Origin: JACKCR01 sp041390305
Lineage (GTDB): Bacteria > Eisenbacteria > RBG-16-71-46 > CAIMUX01
Assembly: GCA_041390305.1 (NCBI GenBank)
Contig: JAWKQE010000015.1
Span: 1 to 64,000 of the forward strand
Direction of reading: 5' to 3'
Length of the DNA stretch: 64,000 bases
A program made the position numbers and the translations under genes. The notes under the pieces are model-generated. The model ran no database searches and had not been told where the DNA came from. It was given only the letters and a program-made list of their open reading frames with translations. Positions 53,345 through 61,970 of this stretch are shown here, piece after piece. The first letter of the stretch is position 1. Each line of letters begins with the position of its first letter.

Positions 53345-54532
53345 CTACTCCGCGCGCTGCGCGTCCTCGGCCTCGAGAAGAGGAACGAGCTCGCCGGCTA
53401 CGATCTCCGCCAGTCGCTTCGAGCCTTCCGGATTGAGATGGATGTAGTCGTGGAACCACTCCCCGTGTCCGTTCATCTCGGCGGCGCCCGCGAAACACGG
53501 CACTCCCTTCGCCCCGGCCACCTCCTCCAAGGTGCGGTCGCAGACCGCGAACGCCTCGACGAGGGCGTCGTGGGTCAGGCGGTGGTACTTGTAGTTGATC
53601 CGGCCCCGGTCTTCCTCGGAGTTCGCCTCCGTGATGAGGCGGGCCTGGGTCACGAGCACCGGTACCGTGCCCGCGTTCAGCGCGGCGTCGACGAAGGTCG
53701 CGACGTTGAGCCGGAACTGCCGCGGTCCGGCGTCCCCGAACTCGGACTTCAGCGGACTCTCTTCGGTCCGGCCTTCGAGATCCGCACCGAGCGACCGCTT
53801 GTAGTGGCGATCGCGGAGCCGCACGTAGAGCTGTGAGGTTTCGCAGAGAAACCGGTCGAGACCGTTCTGGTAGTTGAGACGCGGATCCTCAGTGTCGTTG
53901 TAGGCTCCGTAGTGATGGAGCAGGCTCTCGTCCGACTTGAAGTACTTGAGGTCGTTCCAGGTGTTGTAGAGCAGCACGAAGTCGGGGTCGAGGAGATACC
54001 CTTCGGCATAGAAGCGCCCCAGACAGTCGAACGAGGCGTGCCCGGGGATCCCGGCGTTGATGACTTCCACTTCCGGGTGCCCCATTTCGTGGAGCGCCAC
54101 CTCGAGCTGACGCGGCCAGTCCTCCCCCTCCGAAGCCGCGATGTCGAAGACCGCCGATCCTCCGTAGACGACGATCCGGACCGTGCCCTCGGGCTTCTCC
54201 CACTCGAAGTCCGGACCGCGGTACCCGTGGTTGTCGATCCGGTAGACCTGTCCCTCTTCCGGCCCCGGAATCTCTCGCGGGCCGGGCTGGAAGCAGTGGC
54301 GGGCCACTGCTGTCCCCTTGTAGGGCAGCGTCTCCGCCTTCCGAGTCTCCGGCGTCACGTGCCCTGACTTGGAGAGAACCCGCACTGCGATCTCTCCGCA
54401 GAGGACCGCGAGGACGAAGGGCAGACCCAGTCCGAGCACGATCATCCAACGCTTGGCCCGGCCGGAGAGCACGACCGGCGCGCCCCCGCCCTCCCGACCG
54501 GAATCCGGTGGCGTCGAACTCGTTCCGGTCAT
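53345..54532 (-). CDS. SGNH/GDSL hydrolase, membrane-anchored
   Basis: The product has 395 residues. The ATG at 54532 overlaps the TGA of the flippase gene (ATGA). One N-terminal helix (MIVLGLGLPFVLAVLCGEIAV, about 30-50) anchors it. SGNH blocks: IVVYGGSAVFD (Ser126), NAGIPGHASFD, LLYNTWNDLKY (Asn193) and the Asp-x-x-His pair DYIHLNPEGS (Asp362, His365). These are complete, so it is probably an active esterase or acetyltransferase-like enzyme acting on the exported glycan. Fourth gene of the five-gene operon. Confidence 0.87.
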   Translation of the reverse strand: MTGTSSTPPDSGREGGGAPVVLSGRAKRWMIVLGLGLPFVLAVLCGEIAVRVLSKSGHVTPETRKAETLPYKGTAVARHCFQPGPREIPGPEEGQVYRIDNHGYRGPDFEWEKPEGTVRIVVYGGSAVFDIAASEGEDWPRQLEVALHEMGHPEVEVINAGIPGHASFDCLGRFYAEGYLLDPDFVLLYNTWNDLKYFKSDESLLHHYGAYNDTEDPRLNYQNGLDRFLCETSQLYVRLRDRHYKRSLGADLEGRTEESPLKSEFGDAGPRQFRLNVATFVDAALNAGTVPVLVTQARLITEANSEEDRGRINYKYHRLTHDALVEAFAVCDRTLEEVAGAKGVPCFAGAAEMNGHGEWFHDYIHLNPEGSKRLAEIVAGELVPLLEAEDAQRAE

Positions 54533-55938
54533 CTCGCGTCCCCCATGTCGCCCGTCGCTTTCGCTGCCACCACTCCGTCCATCGGGTGCGGCTCCCGCAG
54601 CCTCTTCCTCGCGTAGAAGAGTCCGAGGATCTGGAAGAAGAGTCCTCCGATGACGAACCGGGTGGCCGACACTCCCGTCGCCCCCGACGACCCCGCGAGG
54701 AGGCAGAAGCCGATCACCGAGAGCACGTTCGTCACCGTCGCGGCGAGCAGCAGGTAGCGGACCGCCCCCATGGCGTGGAAGAGCGGGCGCTGCCAGGAAG
54801 TCGCAACCCAGGTTGCCATGAGTCCGAACATGAGCTGCGCCGCGGGAACGGCCGGGTCGAATTCCATCCCCACGACGTAGTGGATGAAAGGCCAGCAGAG
54901 CGGAATGGCGAGAAGGACGGCCGCGCCCAGCGGCACGCTCATTCCCAGCACGTACTTCTTGAGGATTCGGCGCAGGTCCGCCGCGTCTCCCTCGGCCCAT
55001 GCCTTGGCCAGTCGCGGATAGAGCACGGATTCGAGAGGTGCCACCACCATTCCGACCACGCCGGTCATCCGCTTCGCGAGTCCGTAGAAGCCGGCTTCAG
55101 TCGGGCCGGCGAAGTAGCCCAGGATGTTCATGTCGGCCTGCTTGCTCGCCACGTTGACGAGCTCGGTGAGCTCGGTGAAGGCGAGAAAGCGGAAGATCTC
55201 ACGCAGCTTTCCCCGGAGCGCGTGGAACGGCGCGGAGACCCAACTCGCGCCCCACGTCTTCCGCACGGCCCCGGACGCAACGACGAGGAGGGCCACACCC
55301 GTCACCACGAGTTCGGCCATCCGTCCGTAGATGACGCCCTCGATTCCCCAGCCGGTCAGGACCAGCCCGAGGACCGCCACGACTCCGACGGCCTTGGCCA
55401 CGAGCTGGACCACCGCCATCGCCTGAAAGCGTCCACACACGCCGAGGACGGACTGTGAGGTTCCGGAAAACGATTTCGGAATCAGCGCGGTGGAGTAGAT
55501 GACGATGAGGGCCGCGTACTCATGAGCATGGACCACCTTCGCGGCCGCCCAGGAAGAGACGAGAGCGACGAGCCCCAGAGTCAGGAACGCGATGCCGAGA
55601 TCGACGCTGTACCCCAACCGGGTCATGGCCCGCACACGGCCCGGGGCGCCGGCCGAATCGAACTCGGTGATGTACTTGACCGCGGCCGCACTCGTCCGCG
55701 CGTCGAGGAGACTGAACATCATGGTCGGCACACTGATGATGAGGAGCGCGACTCCGTACTGCTCCGGCCCGAGCACCCGGGCCACGACCAGCCCCTGTAC
55801 GAACGCCGCGACCGACGCGAGCAGTTGGCCTCCGGCCAGGACGCCCGCGTCCTTCGCAAAACGGGAACGGATACCCCGCCGGAGCGTTCCGAGCAGGCTT
55901 CCGATTCCGGTGTCCTCGGGAGTCGGCGAAGGGTTCAC
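54529..55938 (-). CDS. polysaccharide flippase (Wzx/MATE-like)
   Basis: The product has 469 residues. The GTG at 55938 is chosen because its GTGA overlaps the preceding stop exactly as at the other junctions. About 12-14 hydrophobic helices are visible, beginning FAKDAGVLAGGQLLASVAAFVQGLVVARVLGPEQYGV, the classic Wzx/RfbX opening. Further phrases such as EAGFYGLAKRMTGVVGMVVAPLESVLYPRLAKAWAEGD fit the family. It would flip lipid-linked oligosaccharide across the inner membrane. Third gene of the operon. Confidence 0.88.
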   Translation of the reverse strand: MNPSPTPEDTGIGSLLGTLRRGIRSRFAKDAGVLAGGQLLASVAAFVQGLVVARVLGPEQYGVALLIISVPTMMFSLLDARTSAAAVKYITEFDSAGAPGRVRAMTRLGYSVDLGIAFLTLGLVALVSSWAAAKVVHAHEYAALIVIYSTALIPKSFSGTSQSVLGVCGRFQAMAVVQLVAKAVGVVAVLGLVLTGWGIEGVIYGRMAELVVTGVALLVVASGAVRKTWGASWVSAPFHALRGKLREIFRFLAFTELTELVNVASKQADMNILGYFAGPTEAGFYGLAKRMTGVVGMVVAPLESVLYPRLAKAWAEGDAADLRRILKKYVLGMSVPLGAAVLLAIPLCWPFIHYVVGMEFDPAVPAAQLMFGLMATWVATSWQRPLFHAMGAVRYLLLAATVTNVLSVIGFCLLAGSSGATGVSATRFVIGGLFFQILGLFYARKRLREPHPMDGVVAAKATGDMGDAR

Positions 55939-57167
55939 GCCGTCCACCGACCGAGGTTCTTGCGCAGCTTCTTTCGCACGACGTCCCACACCGTGCGGCG
56001 GCCTTGGCCCCGCAGGAGTGGAACGAAGTCCTCGCCGATGCGCGCGAGCGCAAACGGATCACCGCCTTGGAAGTTCGTCACCCTGCCCGCCACGCGGCCC
56101 CAGTGATTGCTTTCGTAGCCCAGGTCCCGGGAGATCAGCATCGCATCCCGGCTTCCGATCCCCCAGGGATAGGCCAGATGCGTGACCTTCTTTCCGGGGA
56201 TCTCCGCCTCGATCTTCGCCTTCGTCTCCTCCAGGTCCCGGCGGATGGCGCCGAGGCGCTGCTCCCTCGACTCCGGCTCCGACTCGACCCGCGTCTTCCA
56301 CATGCTCTTCCGGCGGCCCTCCTCGACCCGGCGATCGAGCTTCTCCTGCCAGCCGGCCGACTCGAAGAACTTCTCGGCGCCGTTCTCGGCCACGAAGTTC
56401 GCGCAGAGTTCGCGAAGCCCGGGATCGTCGGGAACGAGGCGGGAGTCCGACATGCGAGGCGCGGCTGCATAGACGGGGAGTCCGAGACGAGGAACGATCC
56501 GATAGGCGGAACGACGCTCCTCCCACATCGTGAGCCGGTTCGGATGTACGGAACGGATGAGCTTTGGATGGACGTAGCCCAGAACCCGCGTGTCCGTGAA
56601 GACGAGGTTGTGGCTCAGCGTGTGGGCCTGGAAGTCGAGGACTCCGCTCGCATCCATCGTCCGCACTTCCTGCCACGTCGCGAGCGGCTCGGCGCTCGCG
56701 TCGCGGGACTCCACGTCCTCGATCGTGGCCCGTCCGGCCCACACGTCCTCGAGCGTCGGTCCGACGTCGTCACCGTCACGGATCAAGCCGGGGATGAGGA
56801 AGACGACCGCGTGCATCCCATACTTCTCGAGCAAAGGCCACGCCACGGACCAGACCTGCCCCATCCCGTCGTCGAAGGTGAGGAGGAGGCTCTTCGCCGC
56901 TTCCGGCGGCACGCCGTTCTTCTGGAAGTCCAGGTACTCATCGCAGGTGAGCGTGCGGTACCCGTTCTCCGCGAGGAAGCGCAGCAGCGCCTCGAACGGT
57001 TCGGCCCGCACGGAGTGGAATCCGAAGATCGGCGGCAGCTCTCCGCGGCCCGGCGTCCGCCCGTAGACCGGAGCGGGATACCGCTGGAGCGCGAGGTCGA
57101 GTGCGACCTGCCCCGCCGCCTTCCCGGATTCGAATCGGCTCTCAAACAGCAAGAGCGGCCTCCGCAC
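55935..57167 (-). CDS. polysaccharide deacetylase family protein
   Basis: The product has about 410 residues if the GTG at 57167 is used; this start overlaps the preceding gene by 26 bp and has no good ribosome site, so it is uncertain. Motif 1 is LLLTFDDGMGQVW (Asp99-Asp100), motif 2 is DFQAHTLSHNLVF (His182, His186), and a later HLAYPWGIGSRDAM is motif 3. A charged helical insertion (about 285-345) is longer than in the usual NodB domain. It removes acyl groups from the glycan. Second gene of the operon. Confidence 0.83.
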   Translation of the reverse strand: MRRPLLLFESRFESGKAAGQVALDLALQRYPAPVYGRTPGRGELPPIFGFHSVRAEPFEALLRFLAENGYRTLTCDEYLDFQKNGVPPEAAKSLLLTFDDGMGQVWSVAWPLLEKYGMHAVVFLIPGLIRDGDDVGPTLEDVWAGRATIEDVESRDASAEPLATWQEVRTMDASGVLDFQAHTLSHNLVFTDTRVLGYVHPKLIRSVHPNRLTMWEERRSAYRIVPRLGLPVYAAAPRMSDSRLVPDDPGLRELCANFVAENGAEKFFESAGWQEKLDRRVEEGRRKSMWKTRVESEPESREQRLGAIRRDLEETKAKIEAEIPGKKVTHLAYPWGIGSRDAMLISRDLGYESNHWGRVAGRVTNFQGGDPFALARIGEDFVPLLRGQGRRTVWDVVRKKLRKNLGRWTA

Positions 57168-58575
57168 CCGAGTGGGCCTCGGCCAGGAGCCGCACGACCT
57201 TGTCGACGTTGACTTCGCGCGCGTAGATGCGCTCGGCGTCTTCGCGCGCGGCCTTGGCGATGCGCACGCGTTGCACTTCGTCTTCGTAGAGCTCGGAGAG
57301 GAGCCGCAGGAGCCGGTCTTCATCGCCGGCCGGATGTGTGCGGCCGTTACGACCGTCTTCGAGAATGTCGAGCACTCCGCCCACGGCGGACGCGACGCAG
57401 GGAAGCCCCGAGGCCATCGCTTCGATCAGCGAGTTCGGCATCGCTTCACTGTCGGACGGCAGCAGGAAGAGGTCTGCCGCCTGGAGGTACTCCGCCACGT
57501 TCGTCGTGTACCCCGTGAAGGTGACGTCGGCCTCGAGAGAGTGATCGCGCACGAACTCCCGGAGCTCCGCTTCGCACGAGGTGGCCTGTTGTCCGCCCCC
57601 GCCCACGAGGACGAGGTGGACCGCAGGACCTGAAGGGCGGGACGCCTGCGCGACCGATCCATTCCCGCGAGCTTCCCACTCCGAGGTCCGCCGCTCCACC
57701 CAACGCTTCCAGACGCGGAGGAGCATCTCCAGCCCCTTTCCGCGATTGAGCTTCCCCGTATAGACGCAGAGGAAACGGTCCACGGGCAGTTCCAGCTTCG
57801 CGCGGACGCGTGCGCGCGTGTCGCCATCCACCGGCCGGTACACCGTCACGTCGGTGCCGTTCGGAATCCACTCGATCCGCGCCGGATCCACGCCGCACGC
57901 GACGTACTCCTCGCGGACGACCTGACTCACCGCGAGGAAGCGATCCGCCTTCCGGAGGACGCGGTTCCTGGCGCCGACGAAGAGACGCATCCAACCCGGC
58001 ACGGGCCGGCCGTCCCGAGCGAGATACCCTCCCGACATTTCGCCGCAGCTCGCCATTCGAAGGACACACCTCCTTCCGAACATGGACGCGGCCAGGACCC
58101 CGACGACGCCGAGCGTTCGAATCCCCGAAACGAGGATGACGTCGTAGCGATCACGCAGCGCGAAGAGCCGAAACAGCGACGGCACCATCATCAGGTACTT
58201 GCCGGACCGGTTCTTTCCACGCGGCCAGACACGGGACACCGGGATCCCGTCGACGTCTTCCCGGGCCAGGGCATCGGCCGGCCGCCGTTGCGTGACGACC
58301 TGGCACTCGAGCCCGCGTTCGGACAGAGCGCGCATCAGGAGGCGCATCTGCGTCTCGCCGCCGCCCACGACCGGGAAGTAGCCCCCGATCAGAAGGCAGA
58401 CGCGGAGGTTCGAAACGGGACCCTGCTGCGACGGACTCTCTCCTTGTGTCGGCCGCGGCCCGCGACCATCTGGACGCCAGCGACCCTGCTCAACCCAGAC
58501 GACGCCCCGGACAACAATATAGGTAGGAAGTTCGGCTCGCCGCGCGAATCCTCCACAACCGTTACCAAATACCAA
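57142..58575 (-). CDS. glycosyltransferase, GT4-type (GT-B fold), start uncertain
   Basis: Conserved sequence begins near 58416 with LRVCLLIGGYFPVVGGGETQMRLLM and runs to the end. Motifs include WIPNGTDVTVYRPVDG, VYTGKLNRGKGLEMLLRVW and the donor block SDSEAMPNSLIEAMASGLPCVASAVGG. The frame has no ATG or GTG before this conserved part: the only usual initiator is a TTG at 58575 that would add ~50 non-conserved residues, although a good AGGAGAG site lies at 58437-58443. A frameshift or rare start is possible. First gene of the operon; divergent from the GT gene at 58799. Confidence 0.82.
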   Translation of the reverse strand: MVFGNGCGGFARRAELPTYIVVRGVVWVEQGRWRPDGRGPRPTQGESPSQQGPVSNLRVCLLIGGYFPVVGGGETQMRLLMRALSERGLECQVVTQRRPADALAREDVDGIPVSRVWPRGKNRSGKYLMMVPSLFRLFALRDRYDVILVSGIRTLGVVGVLAASMFGRRCVLRMASCGEMSGGYLARDGRPVPGWMRLFVGARNRVLRKADRFLAVSQVVREEYVACGVDPARIEWIPNGTDVTVYRPVDGDTRARVRAKLELPVDRFLCVYTGKLNRGKGLEMLLRVWKRWVERRTSEWEARGNGSVAQASRPSGPAVHLVLVGGGGQQATSCEAELREFVRDHSLEADVTFTGYTTNVAEYLQAADLFLLPSDSEAMPNSLIEAMASGLPCVASAVGGVLDILEDGRNGRTHPAGDEDRLLRLLSELYEDEVQRVRIAKAAREDAERIYAREVNVDKVVRLLAEAHSGAEAALAV

Positions 58576-58798
58576 TCAACACGTTGGGTCGCCACCAGAA
58601 ACCGCCACGCCCAGTCCGGGGTTCGCGGGTGCTGGGTCTTCCCGCCCCAAAACCAAGGGAACCGGCCCGAGCGACCGAAACCCGTGAATAGACGTCGTTT
58701 GTGGCCTCGAGATACCCGCCCGGCCGAGATCACATGCCAGCCGGAACGGTTCGGGGTAGAGTCGGGCGGCCGAGACCGGATCAACCAGAAGGACCCTC

Positions 58799-59983
58799 AT
58801 GCCGAAGAGCCCAGCGCCAGAGACTCCCGTCCGTGTCCTCATCGGGAACGACCACCTGGGCTATGGAGACGCGCTCCACGGCGTCGGCCGCTACCTGCTC
58901 AACATCACCACGAGCTTCGATCGAAGCCGGGTCCATCCCGTCCCGGTCATCCTTCGGCCCGAACCGCGTCTCTCCCGGTTCTTCGAGGAGCGCGGCATCC
59001 AGGTCCGCTGCCTCGGACGGTCCAAGAACGACCCGCGGGCCCTCACCGACCTCATCCGGATCATCCGCGAGGAGAAGATCGAGGTCGTCCACGTCCAGGC
59101 GTTCAAGGCGGATACCCTGGGACGGATCGCGGGACGGGTCACGGGCGTACCGACCATCCTCCACGGACGCGACCGGATCGCCGAGCGCAACCTCCCGATG
59201 CTCGTCCTCGATCGGCTCCTCGGCCCCCAGACCCGGCACGCACTCGCGGTGAGCGAGACGGTGCGTCAGTACCTCCACCGGGAACGCTACATCCCGATCG
59301 AGAACATCGACGTCTTCTATCACGGCGTCGACCTCTCCGTCTTCGCCGGTGACCGTCCGGGCGACCGGGAACGCGTGCGCACACAGTACTCCCTCGCGGA
59401 CGGCGCCATCGTCGCGGGAACGTCGATCCGGCTCCATCCGTCGAAGGGGCACACGTATCTCCTGGACGGAGTCGCCGACGTGGTGAAGACCCACCCGGAG
59501 TTCCACCTCCTCATCGCGAACGAAGGCCCGGAAGAGCCCGCCCTGCGCGCGCAGATCGAGCGACTCGGGCTCGCGAAGCACGTCACGCTGACGGGATCGG
59601 TGAAGGACGTCCGCGCCTTCCTCTCCGCGCTCGATATCTTCGTCATGCCGTCGCTCTCGGAAGGCTTCCCGAACTCGATGCTCGAAGCGATGGCGATGAG
59701 CCGCCCGGTCGTCGCGACCTCCGTCGACGGCATGGGCGAGATGCTCACGGACGGCGAGAACGCCCTCGTCGTACCCGCCGCGGACGGACCCGCGCTCGGG
59801 AGCGCGCTGCTCCGGCTCTGCGGCGACGAGGAACTGCGCCGGGCGTTGTCGGCGGCGAGCCTTCAGTTCGCCGAGAACCTCTCCATCGAGCGGACGGTCG
59901 AGCGGTTGACGGAGATCTACCACCGCGTCGCACGCGCGGGGCAGCGTGCGGGAACGGCAGAGGCGGTGCGGGCTTCGCGCTAG
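58799..59983 (+). CDS. glycosyltransferase, GT4-type (GT-B fold)
   Basis: The product has 394 residues, starting after AAGGA. It begins VRVLIGNDHLGYGDALHGVGRYLLN, then shows EKIEVVHVQAFKADTLGRIAG, YHGVDLSVFAGDRPG and SIRLHPSKGHTYLLDGVADV. The donor-binding E-x7-E block is SEGFPNSMLEAMAMSRPVVATSVDG. Intact and of normal length. It likely works with the polysaccharide cluster to which it is divergent. Acceptor and donor cannot be read from sequence. Confidence 0.88.
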   Translation: MPKSPAPETPVRVLIGNDHLGYGDALHGVGRYLLNITTSFDRSRVHPVPVILRPEPRLSRFFEERGIQVRCLGRSKNDPRALTDLIRIIREEKIEVVHVQAFKADTLGRIAGRVTGVPTILHGRDRIAERNLPMLVLDRLLGPQTRHALAVSETVRQYLHRERYIPIENIDVFYHGVDLSVFAGDRPGDRERVRTQYSLADGAIVAGTSIRLHPSKGHTYLLDGVADVVKTHPEFHLLIANEGPEEPALRAQIERLGLAKHVTLTGSVKDVRAFLSALDIFVMPSLSEGFPNSMLEAMAMSRPVVATSVDGMGEMLTDGENALVVPAADGPALGSALLRLCGDEELRRALSAASLQFAENLSIERTVERLTEIYHRVARAGQRAGTAEAVRASR

Positions 59984-60002
59984 GGCGGAGCCGGCCGCAC
60001 AT

Positions 60003-60300
60003 GGCCACTGCAGCGTGTGGTGGGTACCCGATGCTGGCCGTGCCAGGCCGCTGCCGCGTGTGGTCGGTACCCGATGCTGGCCTTACGAGGCCGCGACAGC
60101 GTGTAATGGGCACCCGATGCTGCACGTGCGAGACCGCGGCAGCGTGTAGTGCGTACCCAATGCTGGACGCACGAGACCGCGACAGCGTGTGGTGGGTTCC
60201 CGATGCTGGCCGTACGAGACCGCGACAGCGTGTAGTGCGTACCCGATGCTGGCCGTACGAGACCGCGACAGCGTGTAGTGAGTCCCCGGTGCTGGGCTGA
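60003..60300. repeat. 43-bp tandem repeat (minisatellite), about seven units
   Basis: The hexamer GCGTGT recurs at exactly 43-bp spacing (60013, 60056, 60099, 60142, 60185, 60228, 60271). Each unit reads roughly CGACAGCGTGTAGTGCGTAC, then CCGATGCTGG, CCGTACGAGACCG. Copies differ by a few bases, those at the right being most alike. The unit is not a multiple of three and no gene spans it. It lies 20 bp after the glycosyltransferase stop. Confidence 0.9.
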
Positions 60301-60638
60301 CGTCGAACACGACGACCTGCGTCCACGGTGGTTGCTGTGGAGGATCAACTCGCGCGCAGAGTGTGCGTACCCTGATGACGACGAGCATCGGACACAGCAC
60401 GGTCTCGTCCCGCCCAATGCCCGCAGAGACTCGGGCGATGCCGCGTGTGTGCCTCCCGCGATGTCGCGCAGCTTCACGCGTGGAGCAGATCTGCGATCGC
60501 TTGGGACGATCACCCGGCCCCAACACAGCGAGTCTGCGTCACCGCACGCCGGCCGACATCCGGCGGGGCGGAATGCGGTGACGCCGAAGTCTGGACCGGC
60601 GCACACGTAGACGTGACGCGGCAGGGGGCATGCCGGCG
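60301..60638. other. intergenic region after the minisatellite
   Basis: These 338 bases between the repeat array and the stop of the FAD oxidoreductase gene hold no frame with coding bias on either strand. No RNA gene or terminator was recognised. Confidence 0.35.
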
Positions 60639-61832
60639 TCATCCCCGAACGGCGAGCACCTCTTCCGCGTGATCCAACGCACGGATCGCCTCGTACTCGC
60701 GACCCATGAGCTTGCTCAGCTTGTAGTGCAGCGTCTGCAGGGTCGGGATGTCCCAGTCGAAGGAACCGACCTCGTCCGACAGATCGAGGAACGGCACCGC
60801 GTGTTCGTCGCGCGCCCTGGAGTACGCGGCCATCGCCTCCGGCGTTCCCTCCAGCACGGCTCTCGCCAGGAACTCGGCGTCCCGGAGCGCATCGGTCATT
60901 CCGTGGGCGGTGAGCGGGTCCCGGAAGAAGCCTGCATCTCCCACCAGCGCCCATCCCGGTCCGTAGGCTTCCCGGAGATGGCCCGGGAGCCCGGCGAACG
61001 GGTGGAGGTTCGTCGCGAGTTCCGCGCCGGCGACACGGCTCGCGAGCTCCGGATCCGCTGCTTCGAGCGCCTCCATGAAGACGGCGTCGAGCCCGACCTC
61101 GCGGTGCCGACGGAACGTCTCCGGACGAACCGCGACGAAGATGCAGGTGAGACCGTCGTTCGTGGGGATCGCGCCGGCCGACGCCTCGGGTGCGTAGTAC
61201 CAGTGCGTGCCGTCGAGCTCGAGACCGCGCCAGTACCCGTAGATGCAGGCGCTGGGACGATCGCCCGACCGCAGTGTCTTCGCTCCAACCGCGCGCGCGA
61301 CCCGGGAGCGGATCCCGTCGGCACCGATCACGAGGTCAGCGGACACGCGGCGCACCGTCCGCTCCCCATCCCTGTACTGCACTCCGGTGACGCGGCCGTC
61401 GGCATCGGTGAGGAGCTCTTCCACCTGGCAGCCGTGGCGCACCTCGGCGCCTGCTTCCCGCGCAGCGTCCACGAGAACGGAATCGAACACGGTCCGGCGC
61501 GGGGCGACGAGCCCCTCCACCCCGTCCTTCGGCTGGATGTCGAGGGGGATCACGTCGCTCTTCTCGGGAGCGTGGTAGTGGAACGTGGTGCGGCGAATGA
61601 CGGGCGTCCCCGCGTCGAGGATCCGGTCGAGGATCCCCCAACGCTCGAGCTGGAGGACGCCGGGCCGCATGAGCGCGTGGGTCGACGTCGTGTCGCTACC
61701 CGGAGCGCTCTTGTCGAGAACGAGCACCCTGCGCCCACCTCGCGCGAGGAGCATCGCGGTGGCGGCACCGGCGAGACGGGCTCCGACGATGACGACGTCG
61801 TAGCGCGACGAGAGGTTCGGTCGGGTCTTCAT
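60639..61832 (-). CDS. FAD-dependent oxidoreductase (PHBH/geranylgeranyl-reductase fold)
   Basis: The product has 397 residues. The N-terminal dinucleotide fold is YDVVIVGARLAGAATAMLLARGGRRVLVLDK. A DG motif is ADLVIGADGIRSRVARAVG, and the second FAD motif is GWALVGDAGFFRDPLTAHGMTDALRDA. These define group A flavoprotein monooxygenases and related reductases. The middle domain carries the substrate site, which cannot be assigned. It is the last of three same-strand genes with OsmC and a second flavoprotein; 138 bp separate it from the latter. Confidence 0.87.
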   Translation of the reverse strand: MKTRPNLSSRYDVVIVGARLAGAATAMLLARGGRRVLVLDKSAPGSDTTSTHALMRPGVLQLERWGILDRILDAGTPVIRRTTFHYHAPEKSDVIPLDIQPKDGVEGLVAPRRTVFDSVLVDAAREAGAEVRHGCQVEELLTDADGRVTGVQYRDGERTVRRVSADLVIGADGIRSRVARAVGAKTLRSGDRPSACIYGYWRGLELDGTHWYYAPEASAGAIPTNDGLTCIFVAVRPETFRRHREVGLDAVFMEALEAADPELASRVAGAELATNLHPFAGLPGHLREAYGPGWALVGDAGFFRDPLTAHGMTDALRDAEFLARAVLEGTPEAMAAYSRARDEHAVPFLDLSDEVGSFDWDIPTLQTLHYKLSKLMGREYEAIRALDHAEEVLAVRG

Positions 61833-61875
61833 GGCGAGGTCCTCACGGGTTGGGTTTCGGTCGGAGTACGGTTGG

Positions 61876-61920
61876 TCGGTGCTCGGTCGTCAGGGCTCGG
61901 TCGTCAGGGCTCGGTCTGCG
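61876..61920. repeat. short 14-bp tandem repeat between flavoprotein genes
   Basis: GGCTCGGTCGTCAG-like units occur about two and a half times between the two oxidoreductase genes. It may affect spacing between the genes; no function is evident. Confidence 0.5.
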
Positions 61921-61970
61921 TACGGTCAGTCGGATCCATTCGCCGATCGCGTCGCTCGGTTCGGCTCCGT

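Noticed and set aside
54533..55000. Long N-terminal extension of the SGNH hydrolase at 53345
   Set aside because: It would lie wholly inside the flippase gene in another frame; the ATGA junction at 54532 is the natural start.
60003..60300. CRISPR array from the regular repeats
   Set aside because: Units are contiguous 43-bp copies with no unique spacers, and no cas genes are nearby. It is a minisatellite.
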